From the NCBI RefSeq assembly GCF_030463565.1, contig NC_134656.1:2893501-2957500 (forward strand): a stretch of 64,000 nt of DNA. Direction: 5' to 3'. Below, one piece after another: positions 13,656-26,400 of the stretch. The notes beneath the pieces are model-generated. The model was given only the letters and a program-made list of their open reading frames with translations, was not told where the DNA came from and did not search any database. Made by a program: the position numbers and the translations under genes. Each line of letters starts with the position of its first letter. Position 1 is the first letter of the stretch. The DNA comes from Pelecanus crispus. Taxonomy: Eukaryota; Chordata; Aves; Pelecaniformes; Pelecanidae.

Positions 13656-13661
13656 TTTAAT
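13656..13661 (-). terminator. Candidate proximal poly(A) signal ATTAAA
   Basis: TTTAAT on the plus strand reads ATTAAA on the minus strand, 435 nt after the stop codon. The sequence just downstream is not obviously GU-rich, so use of this site is doubtful. Confidence 0.25.
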
Positions 13662-14095
13662 AGCTGTCTTTTCAAGACACACCCTGTCCTTTGTTTGCAT
13701 TAAACACCTCAGGTCATCTCAAATTCTATGAGGACTGGATGAACACATATTAACCTACACGTGCAAGGTTGTGCCATGAAGGTGTGCTTGCACTGATTTT
13801 TTTTCCTTTGAACATTCGTGTTAAGAAAGTCACTGTACCCAGCTTCAATAGTGCAAGGAGAATTTAGTTTTCACTATCTTTAAAAAAGGGAGAGCCACCT
13901 TTAAGTAATAAAAGATTCAGATGCTACTTTTTTTTTCCTAAACTGGGATAGAAGAAAGGAGAATGAATGGGAAGCACAAAAGTAACAGATCAGTAAGGTC
14001 AACCAAGATACTCCAGTTGCGTGTAAAACTTTCTCCCCTCAATCAGCCAGCATAGCCTCCCTTTCCTAGCTGTGCAAAACAGGGTTAACACAGTT

Positions 14096-14450
14096 CTACC
14101 AGTTCTGGTTATCCCACCCATCATCAGCTGAAGACGCCTTTTTTGTTGCCTTAGGAGGTTTTTTGGTCTTGCTCTCCCCTCCTGTGTTTTCCCAGTTGGT
14201 CTCCCAATTTTCCCAACTGTCGCTGTTACTGTTCTTGTTGTTGGAGACTGTTCCTGAGCCCCACACGTCCCAGCTATCGGAGCTCTTCTTCTCTGTGGAA
14301 TTGTCCACATAGGTCCAGCTCTCACTGCTTGGAGATTTATGAGCTTTTGGTGGATCTGAGTTGCCAAAGGTCTCCCAGAAGCTTTGATCTACAGCATTGT
14401 TCTGGTAGCCCTCCCCTCCACTGTTCTGGTAGCTGTCTCCCTCAGCTGGT
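14096..14450 (-). CDS. ARFGAP1: ARFGAP1 terminal coding exon (residues 304-421, stop)
   Basis: After a T-rich tract and AAAAG acceptor it encodes [49 protein letters not shown] and, after an Asn/Ser-rich stretch, a tail ending [10 protein letters not shown]. The stop codon is TAG at 14098-14096. A SYQNS/GYQNN near-duplication and extra tryptophans (SWENWETNW) are present that I do not see in the human tail. The last residues are the conserved coatomer-binding type of C-terminus. Confidence 0.97.
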
Positions 14451-17400
14451 CTTTTATGGAGGAAAAAAAAAAAGGAAGGTAGAAATAAATTAGTTATGAC
14501 AAACATAACAATAAAAATAAATGACCACAAAGAAAACTATAATGCTACTGCCCTTCGCTTAAACAAAAACTGAGGATAAAGGCAGAAGAACAAAATATAT
14601 TACTCCAAATGGCATTAACAAAAATTTGTGAGTTAGAATATAAGCTAACAGCCTGAAGTACTAATAGGCCCAGGGCAAGGGAGTATGCATTTGGAAGAAT
14701 TTTAAAACCAAGGTGCTGTGCACTATTTTGTTCTGAGTTTAACAACCATCATGGACAAATAGATTGAGTTCCTCCCGTGTTACATACAGGAGGACTACCA
14801 GCAAAGACAGAATAATTTCTTCATATTTAAAAATTACCAGCTACTACTATACCACAGAGAACATACAGGAGATAAAATTATGTGTTTAAAGAGACACAGA
14901 AAATAATAACAAAAAAATACCTTTCAGAATTATCATCTGGTTTGCCAGAAAAAAAAGTGGTGACGTCTCGCCATCCCTTACTTCCAACTCCCTGAACCTA
15001 AAGAAAAAAAAAAGAAAAAAACCCATTCCATTCATTTGGACTGAACCAGCACCTCTTCCAAGTCCAACAGCAAAAGCCACAACATATTCCTCCACTTGTT
15101 CAGACAAAGAGAACACATTTCATCAGAAAATTTCACTCACAACTTATTAATATTTTTGACAGGCAGTTATGTGGTTGATGTAAAGAACATACATTTGACA
15201 GCATCGTGCTGCTGGAAGATTTGAAAATTAGGTCAAGTTTAGCTTTTTCACCCATTGTCAATAAGAGCTTTTGAATTCTCTCCTAGACTTCCTTGACAAA
15301 AATGCTGCAATTACTTCTTACGTAAAATTAAACTTAATGACAGCAATGATGTTTTGATGTTACAATTCATGTAACTAGTATTTATATTTCTACTGTTCTA
15401 CAAAACTGCTTTCACCCCGCTTCAGTAGTATTATTTCACTGCCCATGTAAAACAGGCCAAAAGCTGAGTTCTAGAACAAACATGACTGCTAGGAGAATCT
15501 TTTGGGGGTTATTACCATGGACTGGCATTGGATTAGAAACACAAATTCTGAAGTGACACCCACAGAAGTTACTATTCCAAGTCATAGATATGGAGGATAA
15601 ATCCCAGAATTCAGACTTAAAGTTGCCAGGCTCTAAACAGAACAGGAACATCACTTATTTTATTCAAATTTTCCCAACATTTAAGGCACTAAGCTGGTAC
15701 AGGATAGAGCTTCCAGTGCTGACTTTCACAGTGCTGGAGGGACAGACCCTCCTCAGTAACACTGTACAAGTTATCAAAATAGCTATTAGATTGTGCAGGA
15801 CTTCTGTACTTAGCCGCTGTAGAGAACACTTACCACATTACCAAGCAATGATAGCAAAAGAAGACAAAGAAAGAAAGGTACAGAACATTAGTAAGTTTAA
15901 CCGTACGAATGTAATGCAAGCTGTCTCCATATTCTCTAGCAGACATTTTCTTTTTGTGTTTGGGACACCGGCTGTCTTGTAACTCTACATCGTGCCCTCG
16001 GTGAAACTACTACGAGGACTACATCATACCTGTACAGCTTTTTAACACCCCAACAGAAGTACTGCATACTGAAAATTACACTTCCAAAATTTCTGTATTC
16101 AACACAAGCAGAGACTAAAGCTGCATCGTGGTTTTGTTTCACTATAAACTTTTCGTAAGAATATGGAGACAGGCTTACTCTTTGGCCTCCTTAAAGGCAG
16201 GCAGGCCACTTCATACCTTGCTGGCCAACTGTGATACCCCCACGGTGACCTCCTCAAATATTTTCCCCTCTTTCACCTATGTGAATCAAAGTATTGGTAA
16301 TTAGTCATAAAACAAAGTATTATTGAAACCTTAAGACAAGCTTACTTGTGCTTAACAGCTAAAAAAAAAGAGCGTAAGAAAAAAAAAACCTGAAAGTGAA
16401 TCAAAATATACTTAAGTAAAAACTAGCAAAGTTAAGAAAATGACATAGAAAGTCCATTGATCTATAATGGAGTGAACCTCAGTCCTTTGAGGTTGAGGAA
16501 AGTATCATTGCACTAATGCGGAGCATAAGAACGCCAGTACAAAAAAAAATTCCACAAACACGACATTTTATGAATATATTTACTATATAAAAAGCCCTGG
16601 TTTGGAAAGATTAAAAACCTATCAGATCCGCTTTATTCTCTACCTTTTATACATGCTTATTTAAATATTGAAAGGGCTTTGAACTTTGGTCAACCAGAAT
16701 ACAATTGGTGCCTTTCACCAATTAATAAATGGCAGCTGTTCCAAAGCAAGTGACTTTATATAACCGTGTATGTGCCAGGCAGTGATCACTGAATACTGAC
16801 TTCAGAAAGTAACAGCACAACATCCTAAGGGAAATAGACTTTTTTTTTTAATATGGAATGCAACATTCTTCATTAAATCATCCTACAAAATAAAAATCAG
16901 CTCAAGGAAATGCACCCTAAAAATAACCCTGAAAATAATGCATCTAAGCACTCTGAAATAACTTGTGGATAATTCTAGGGAATAGGAAACCAATTAGAGT
17001 CTTCTCCTGTGATTTGAAATGCTATGTAAAGAAATTTGAATTAATAAAGGTAATGCAAGAGAAATTATTTTGTAACGTGATTAAACCATTCTTTTCAAAT
17101 TGAATATTAATCCATATCCCAAAGTGGCGGCACTTACGAGAACAAAATTAGTCTGTTTTATCAAAACCAATGTATTTTGGGAAAAGGTACATAGGGAAGT
17201 AGAGCAGCACATTCTCAGAAAAGACTTCATCAAAATTTTGGAGCCGATCCAAAATTCTAGAAGCACAGAACAAACGCATGCCAAATGGAAAAGATGTAAA
17301 AGTACTTTTTTTTAAACATATGAAACAGGAAGGCAACATTTGACGCTAGGGAGAATCTTTGACTAAAATTTGTAATATCAGTGATCACTAGTCTCTTATG

Positions 17401-20400
17401 AAGACTGCCTTGCTTTTTTTTTTTTTTTACACGCCCACTGTGACTATCTGTATGTACTCTGATCAGCATGTGCGCTTTCTTCCAATTGCTGTTGGAAGTG
17501 CCATTAGCCACATGTTTTTGCTCACTAACAATTGTAAAGGGAAGATGAAAATCTGCTTCAAACTAGTTTCCTAGAAACACCACAGTAACTAGAACTGCTA
17601 ATCAAAATGTTACTTTAGACCAGACTTTGCTTATGAATGCATGCAAAACTTGGTTTTAGCTGACTCCCAGAATATTCTGAACAAATACCAAATAAAGGTT
17701 GCAAGAACATGTTACTTCTATTGATAAATTGTCCCCGTTCACCTTAAACATATACTTTGCCCCAAATTCTACTGCGCCCGATGAGGCAGCAGATGAACTA
17801 CAGCGGCTCAAAGATGCTTAGCTGAATTAAAACAATGCTGGCAGGCAGATAGGTAAACACTATGAACTTAACACTCAAAGATACTACTAATAGGTTTGGT
17901 TTTTTTTTTTTTAACAACTGATTTTTATATCCATTTAGGGTGCATTTTCATCTTGTCCCAACTTCCATTATTGAAAGCATGAAATCTATAAAGCTGTATC
18001 TAACGGGGAAGAATGTAACAGACCCTTGTGGACGTGAGAAAGATTGGTGGAGGGAAATTACCCTCGTTAACCTTTCTTTGTTAGTATACTAGCTTTGAAT
18101 GATTTGATGTTTCCCCTTTGCTACTGTGCTAGTACATGGAAAAAACAGAAGGATGCACGGACAAACTGGGCAGTTGTGGCAGGAGGAAACAATCGCTTCC
18201 AAAGTCAGCATAACCATGTTCTGCAAGTAATTTACTAGTTCCAAAGTTACCTTTTCCTGTGCAGGTTTGAGAACATTTTCATTTAATGTCTGACCTAACT
18301 CTGATGCCTATTTAAAAGCAAAACAAAAACAAAGTCAGTTATATTTTCCTTTTTTAAAAAAAACAAAACAAAAACAAAACAACAAAACCAAAAACCAAAA
18401 AACACAGCCAACATCTTCTGCAGGCTAATTTCTCAGCAGTATCTCCAAAACCACACCAAGCCTTAAGCTTTGATTCATACAAGCAGAATGAGCTGAAAAG
18501 CACACATGGCACAAGTGCTGCAGAAAACATTAGAAGAAAATAAATGAAAAACAGATGCACATGGCAATAGGTTGCTGGAGATGCCCAGAGCCCAGGCAAA
18601 GTCTGACCTTGCACTGGAAGCAGAAGCAATGGTTCGACCAGCAATAGCCTAGATGGGCCCCTTGCTAATGCCTACAGCTGAGTATTTGGAAAAACTGACC
18701 TCACCCAGCCTTATTTTTCCTTCTTAATGGAATTACTTGTAGAATTAGATCTTTCTGGCCAATTTTTCACCAATTCTTCTGTCTTGTCGTGCTGCAGTTG
18801 TCATCTATTAATAACACCCCCATTGTTTCTAAGCAATACACAAGAGGCAAAGCTGTGACAGAAGATTTTTGTCATCTTTTTGCAAGGAGAGAAGACAATG
18901 AAATTCAGAAATCTACTGCAATCCAGACCAAGTACAAAGATATTGTACTTCAGAGGCATCTTATACTGTGGGCTTACATTTTTGTAAGTCACAAAATTAC
19001 TTTCATAAGGCGATATTGACACGGACAGCAGGGTTTGCAAATGTTTCATTTGAAATCATTCCTTTCCCTACCACCATAAGAAGCCTTTAATCGATTTAAA
19101 CTTTTCTTCCCAATTGCTGTATTATACCGATTACCTTCTGAATTAGCCCAATTAATCCAAAATGGCCAATTTGCTTGCAAGACAAATGTTATTCCTAAAC
19201 ATTAGCAGAGTCTAATGAAGTGTAATTTCCTAAGGGTTTATATCTTACTGCTAACATTGGTCAGGGTGTGAGCCTTCACTCATATTCTTCCCGGGGATGG
19301 AGCACCCTGAACATCTTTCCTCCACAAATTCCCAGGTGTCTAAAAAGCCTTTCCCTTAGCCACAGCACTGCTAGGATCTCCCCTCTATCCAACCACCATT
19401 ATCTCAAATACTTCTACTCCTTACCAGTTCAAATGTTATTTGAGAATACAAAGGCAAAAGGTAACCCTATTTCCACCTAGTAAGAAACGTGAGTGCAAAT
19501 CAAGGAGCTTGTTTCCATTGGAAGTGAGGCTAGAAAGTGTTTAAGAAAAACAAGAAAGGGGATTTTTCACCTTTGATAAATCCTTCAGAGTCTATTAAAC
19601 CTGACAAATTGTTCATGTTATATAATAAAGAGCGTAATACACTAAGACTAACAGTTCAGGTATGCTAAGTGAAGTAATCACTAGAACCAGGAAGAATTCT
19701 TATATTATCCCATTTTCTCAACCACATAATATTGTAAATACGGAAAGGGAAGATTTGGGTCCAATTGTGCTTCCATCCAAATCGCTGATTCATCTTTACT
19801 ATTGTTGAATTTAGGACAGCATCCTAACTACCATTGCTAACACTACATAATGGGCATTCATTAAAGAGCCTGCCTTCAAACAACACCCCAGGGTAGTTCT
19901 TGGGATACTGCATTCCTGGATCAGACATGCAAACGGAAATCCTGAAGTCATCTGTGTTTTATGAAGAGCATGGACAAAAGTACAGCATGTTTTCTGAGAG
20001 TGCAGAGCTTGGATATCTCTATCTAATTTAACCTATTTTAAATAGGTTTGAAGAAACATTACCATATGAAACACACAACATTATTCTAAACAGATTTGAC
20101 TTAAGGCAAAGAAACCAAAAGACGGCTCAAGAGCAAATGCACATATTCAGCACGAACAGCAACACAGAGTCCATGCACAAGAACATATGTGAGGGCGTTA
20201 CCGGCTCTGGCTGCTGCTTGTAGCCCCAAAACTTTACCCAGACAGCAAAAGAGAAAGAGCAAGGAAGGTAGAAGCAGCTTTTAGCAAAAAATTGGCAGCA
20301 TTTTTTCAGGCAAGTTAAGTAGCGTGAACCTTTTCCAACTTTAACATCTACTGACAAGACAGCCAGTGAATATGTTTGGTCGCAGGACACCAAATACACT

Positions 20401-23400
20401 TTTAAACAATATATTACATCAAAAAGATGCTAAATCTGTTCTACAGAACAAAAGATCAGATGTTTCAGGAACAAAATTTAAGCTTCAGTAACACAGCTTA
20501 GACTCTAGATCACCATGTTGCTGTGGTCCTTGTCAGTAGATGTGATAAGCTTTTACACGTAGTATTGTATTTACATTTACTGATAATACTAAAGAAAGAA
20601 CAGGTTTCTAAAAGGGAAACTGCCGGAAGGCGTGACAGAGGAAGACTTGGAGAACATTTAGTTTTTCTTATGTAAGCCAAGAAGCAAATACTTTAAAGCT
20701 TCTAAGTATCAAGTTTGGGTGCTTTAACAAGACTTTTTTGTTGCAAAACATGCACAACTTTGGCTTGCTATCTGGAGTATTGACACCCTACTGCATACAT
20801 CTGTGTGAACACCAACACCTGCAGTCGTGTTTGTTTTGAGCAACAGCATCCTGTGCATATCAGAAAGCATGCCAGGCTAATACTATACATACAAGAAGAG
20901 TTATAGTTTAAAGTAAAACTCCTTGTATCATATATTAATATACGTAAGCCCTTTCTCACTCAGAACTCTGGCACATTAAGAATCCTATTTTTTACATATT
21001 TTTACATTTGAATTTAAAACTTCTCCATGCAAACAGATCTTGCTTATGCCAGAGCTCTGTGTAATTCAAGTCTGACTGTCTCTGTTTTAACCCTAGTTTG
21101 AAAGCTTTTGTAATTGCTACTTTTTTAAATACACACAAGCAAGTTAATTTAATAACAATATTAAGCAGTTCACATCTGTAATATCTTATTAGGCTTTAGC
21201 AATGGAAAGATGGCTTGCATTATATTACCTCGCCAAGAAAACTACTTCAAGATAGACCATGTTTAAGGTTCACAAAAATAAAATAAGGGTATTTTAAGTT
21301 TGCAAGCACAAATTAAAGCATTTCATTCTACTGCCTCTCCAATACACTCACCAGTTATACACAGCAGAGTACCGCTGTTTATTTCTTACTTAATTTGATC
21401 ACTGCAGTTGATTGCAATTCCCATGGAAATAAAAGCTAGAACCTAAAAATTACTGTGCACTATGAAGGGAAAACACACTGGTCTGTTGATGATCAAGTCT
21501 AAATCAATTGATGCAGGCAAACACATGACATTTAAAGCCAATTACAGTCAATAAGACAGAGCTAAATCTATAATCACCTTTTGACTTGCTTGAGATCCAA
21601 ATCTGGTAGCCTGTGAAAAGAAGCAAATATATTCAAGTTTAAAATTTAAAGGCTTTATTCCTAGCAAAAAGACACATTTAGAAATGTCGCATGATCCTCT
21701 CCAAGGCAAGTGGACCTTTGCCAGAATTTCACAGTGAGCAGAGAATATCTGTACCACCACCTCTGGTATCCCAATTGCTCTGGGAAAGCATTGGTCTTTC
21801 TCAACTTACAACAGGGGGAAGGAAGGGTCTTCAATACAGACTAGACCTTGGTGAGCCAATGCAGATGGGTAGCAGTATTTTTGTCTCTCAATATCATGCA
21901 AAGTAAGAGATAACTGTTACACTCATAAAAGTTTGGAAGAATACTAAGCAAAACTGAAAAAAGTTGTAATGCATTATCTTCACAAAAATATTTAATCTCT
22001 TTCCACCATCATTTACATAAAATGTAATAAATGTTTATTTCCTCTGGTTTTAGTCTACAGTTAGTTGAATGATTGTCACCTATTTGCGCAAATTGGCAGA
22101 ACATGCAGAGCACCTAGACCATGCCTTGGTTTTTCCTAAAGAGTCCCCTCCAGGCACAACCTCTGCCCAACAAGCTTTCCATTTAAACTGACCAAAAATG
22201 CTGTAGTTAGAGAGAAGTCAAAGGAAGGAAAAAAAATATAAAACCACCAGTACTTCCTAAGTTGGTATTAAATTCCTGCTGAAGAATGCAATTTGGCTTT
22301 ATTTGGCATAGACTGAAATTTCTGCTTTAGAAATAAAATTTGTTGTTTCTCAAGGGAAAATAAAAATGGCAGTTGAGTTCTTTCTCGATGCTTACCTCCA
22401 GTGGACAAATTTACAAAAATGTCCATCCAGAAACATAAGAAATACTCCAGGCAGAGATCTGCATTCAACGTGCGTCTATTTTATATGCCATAGGCAAAGA
22501 TACACACAGAGCAGAGTTTATAGCTTGTCTTGATAATAATTTTAAAGATACATCCCTATTAGAACACTAACAGAAGCTCTGACTTTACAAGAATTACACT
22601 GAAATACATTTTGTTTACTTACACCCTCTTTAGCAGCTGAGGCAATTTTGCTCGCTCCAGTCGTAAAACTGCTCCATCCCTTTAAGGAAAGTGAGAATGT
22701 CATAAGCTATATGTGAATAATAATAGTGAGTAACCAAGCATTCACTATTACATGTTAAATGAAGTCAAAATAGTCTCCAATAGAGCTTGTCCTGTATTTG
22801 TAAGAACTACTCGCTAGTAAGAGCAAAAATTATAGTCTCTCACTTAACTGTAATATAGTGATGAACTTCCATTATTTGTGTCAAAACAGCTGCACTTTAA
22901 ACTAACCTGAGTGCCTCAGATGTTATTCTACTAAAAATGGCTACATGAAAAAAAATTCCTCCCCCCCAAGAAAGGTGAGAGAACAAAGACGTTAAAACCT
23001 TAGTAAACAGAGACTGGCTCTTCAATAAGCAAGCACTGGATGGGCAGAGGGAAAAAAAAATATCAAGGAGCAGCTAAAATGTGTGCCTGGAGAAAGCTGG
23101 AAAGAACACAAGAATCAGTGCTCAAAAACATTGAGGCAGCAATTCATAAAACACCCATTCAGCAATTTTCTGTTTCATAATAAAGCTTCAAACTGCTTAT
23201 TTCCTGCAAATTTTATCTTTAAAAACAAAAGAAACAAAGCTTTATTTTGCCTCACTGGTTCTTGGAAGATCTGATAATCACTGGCCATTTCCTAAAAAGA
23301 CTTTTCTGTAATGAATTGGAAAAGGTTTCTTCTAACTACTGATTGTCAGATAGTGATTAAGAAACCAGCTAAAAGAAAGTGGAGCAGGAGAGTTATTCTA

Positions 23401-26400
23401 ATGATTTTTTTTTTTTTAAATCACTAAATATCACTTCTCAACTGTTTAGATTTCAGTTCTTGTTAGTAACTCATTCATCCAGAATCTGCCCAGTAAAACA
23501 AGTGGGGGAAAAACCCCACCGCACTTGAATGGATAAAAAACAGAAACAAACTTGTCTGTGGTTGTCCTTGTATATAATAATGAACGAAGAAACAGATATA
23601 AGGTTGTTTTTTTTTTTTTTTCTTTGCAGATCATCACCACCTAATTTTAAGCTGTGCTACAGAATCTTTTAAACACAGCGCTATGAATGCAATGTTAATA
23701 TCCAGGTCTACCACTGCTTTTTCTCAACTCAATTTCCATCGAAGTGTGTATGTTTTGTTTAAAGTGTGGATGTTTTGGTAACATATTACCTTTTGGGTAA
23801 TTTCCATAGAAAGCCTATAAAGAGTAGAATCTTCTTCTCATTACCCCTTCTATTTAATTTGACTACGCCACATATTTAGGTTGAGGGAATGTCTTTTAAG
23901 AAAAGCAGCAAAAAATATTTTTTGCCTATCCTCTTGAAGTCTCTTCATTAATTGTCCCTCTTGTCCTATGCTGACACGCTGAAAAGTAATCATGTCACCA
24001 GTTGCACAAAAGGCAAAGTGATGCGTCTCGTAGTTTTTATGTTAAGTGGAGTCTCAAGGGACTCAAGACAAACCTAAACTGCAATTACATCTGTTCTTTA
24101 CAGAACGAGTTGGATAGTGTAGTCAGTGTGAATCCTACAGGAAACGCTCCTTCTGATACGTAACAGCAGAAAATAACATATATACATAAAAGTAGCATGT
24201 GTGGGGGAAAACAATCAATCACACACAGTGGAAGGAAAATTGGTTTCCTCACTAGGATGAATATGCATGCAAATATTCAGTCCCACTATAATAAATGACT
24301 TAAAATTGCACTGTAATGTGTATCTGTGGTCACAAGAGGGCATTTTAATCATGTTTCAATGAGATCGTGTATTCAAATAGTGGTTGACAGCAACCTGGAC
24401 AACACAGTGCCATCTCTCCTTTTGCTGTCTTAGCACATCTGCAATACATTATAGAAGTGGTTTCTAATCTGAACTCTCTGGCCTACAACCTATGACACAC
24501 CTAGAAAATACTCAGCAGACCTATACTAAGCACCCTGTGGGGTCACCTGGAATACTGGTCAAAGGCTCAAGCGTTACCTTTTTCTATTACATTCCAGTGA
24601 AATTATTGTATCTTTTAAAAAAAAAAACAAAAAAACACAACAATGGAACCTGGTGTGGATATTTAGAACGATGATATGATGCGGCTCTACAGAAGACTAC
24701 TGGCCACTAACCCCGGTAGAAAACCTTACTGTATTTCAAAGTGACTCCAAAACCCAAATACTGCTCAGCACTGTTACTTTGCAGCCTACCAAAGCACCAA
24801 TATGTCCCTGACTGCCTCCAACTTTATCCCCATTTTCCTTCAACAATGCATCTTTCACTATCTCTACGTCAATCATGACAACTGTTCAACCATATGCTGT
24901 TATCTCTTCACACCCTGTCACAAGTATTTCAAATGTTTTCATCACTGCTCTGGGCTTCTGGCAGCCATACACACACACATTTCAGCTTTTTGCCACTGAA
25001 CGTATCTAATATGGTTAATCTATTTAGAGCATTACCAGCCTAACTGTTATTCCCAACAGGTAATTCTTCTTTTATTTTACATATATATATAAAATATGTT
25101 ATATATATTATACATAATAAGCCTTATTGAGTATTAGTTCTTAATCCATTGCTATATCCTCATTTCCTTATTTCTATGAACTGACACCACATGTAATTCT
25201 TAAGTTTTGCTCATTTCTCCCTTCATTTTGCCTTTTAAAGTCCACCAGTATCTTCTTCACTCTTTGAGAATACAACCAATACTCTGCATCTCTTTGTATC
25301 TAATTGCAGTCTTCAGTTTCTCTCCGCCATTTATATTATCCCATAACAGGGGATAAAATAGAAGGAAATAGTAATTCAGGTCACAGCAAGCTTCAAGCAT
25401 TTCCTTACCGAGTACAATGAAGACATAGCATTATTCAGGAAGTCATCCTCTTTTTTCGGAGGGTTTACTGTGTTTCCAAACCCCACGTAGCGATTCTCTT
25501 GGCCACTACCATAAGAAAACAGCATCTGTATTAGCATAGATTCATTAAAACCATTAAACAAAAACTGAAAAGCATGAAAGAAGGACAATTGTTTAACAGA
25601 CTTTAAAATACACCTGGGAAAAGAGTCCTAAAGCACCTAGCACCCAAAATACAAACCCACTCATTTCATTAAGACATAATACCAACAAGGATCCACTGGT
25701 GAATCCTTGCAAATTAAAGTGTCTCCTATGCAAGCTAATGTGGTCTTAATGACTCTCCAGGTTTAATAGACCACTGGTATCAGAAGTCTGAGTAAATCCT
25801 AGTAAAGTGATACATGAAAACGGGAAAAGGAAAGAAAGAAGAAAACAGTGTTAGCTTTATAAATACCCCTGATTAACTCAAATCACTATAAGATCCTATA
25901 TACACTAAAAATTCCCTAGTTTGGAGCCCACCACAGCGAGTTACAAGCTCTTTGTTCAATGCTATTCAAACATTTTTATTACACAAATGCATTAAGAGGC
26001 ACTTTCCTTCCTCTCGCCCTTTATCCTATATTATCAACATATTTTTAACAGTAAACAAGATGTTAACTGGTGAATCAGGATCACAGTTGTGTAGCTGTGG
26101 TGTAACATCTGAGCCTTTGTTCTGCTAGAGGGCCAGGCACTCAAAAAGTTAACAAATATTGCATTACCCTTGGTAGGAGTTGACATCATCATTTAACCAG
26201 TCTTCAAAAGCCTTGTCAGAAGAGGCAGTTGCAGTCTGAGATTGTCCAGCAGAACTATTAAAAAGAAAGATTTAAGAATCAAACAGCGTAAAGCAAAAAC
26301 GACTGGCTCAGCAGTACAGCTTGACATACATCATCATAACAGGTGCGAAATCGATTATTTCTTTTGTCTATCAAGTAGGGAGCTCGAATGCAACCACTAA

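Larger units (their letters stand above)
9900..14095 (-). other. ARFGAP1: Probable ARFGAP1 3' UTR and downstream flank
   Basis: This follows the ARFGAP1 stop codon on the minus strand and contains no recognisable coding exon. Reading downstream from the stop, I found an ATTAAA at 13656-13661, further ATTAAA-type matches such as the one near 11490, and then the first canonical AATAAA at 9919-9924. The 3' UTR is therefore either about 0.45 kb or up to 4.2 kb long. A run of 13 C at 13512-13524 would be a G13 tract in the transcript. The extent is inferred, not seen. Confidence 0.4.

Noticed and set aside
1-13900. COL20A1 exons expected from human synteny downstream of ARFGAP1
   Set aside because: I looked on the minus strand for fibronectin III, von Willebrand A and Gly-X-Y coding segments and found none, so the gene must start further left or be too divergent at its first exons to recognise.
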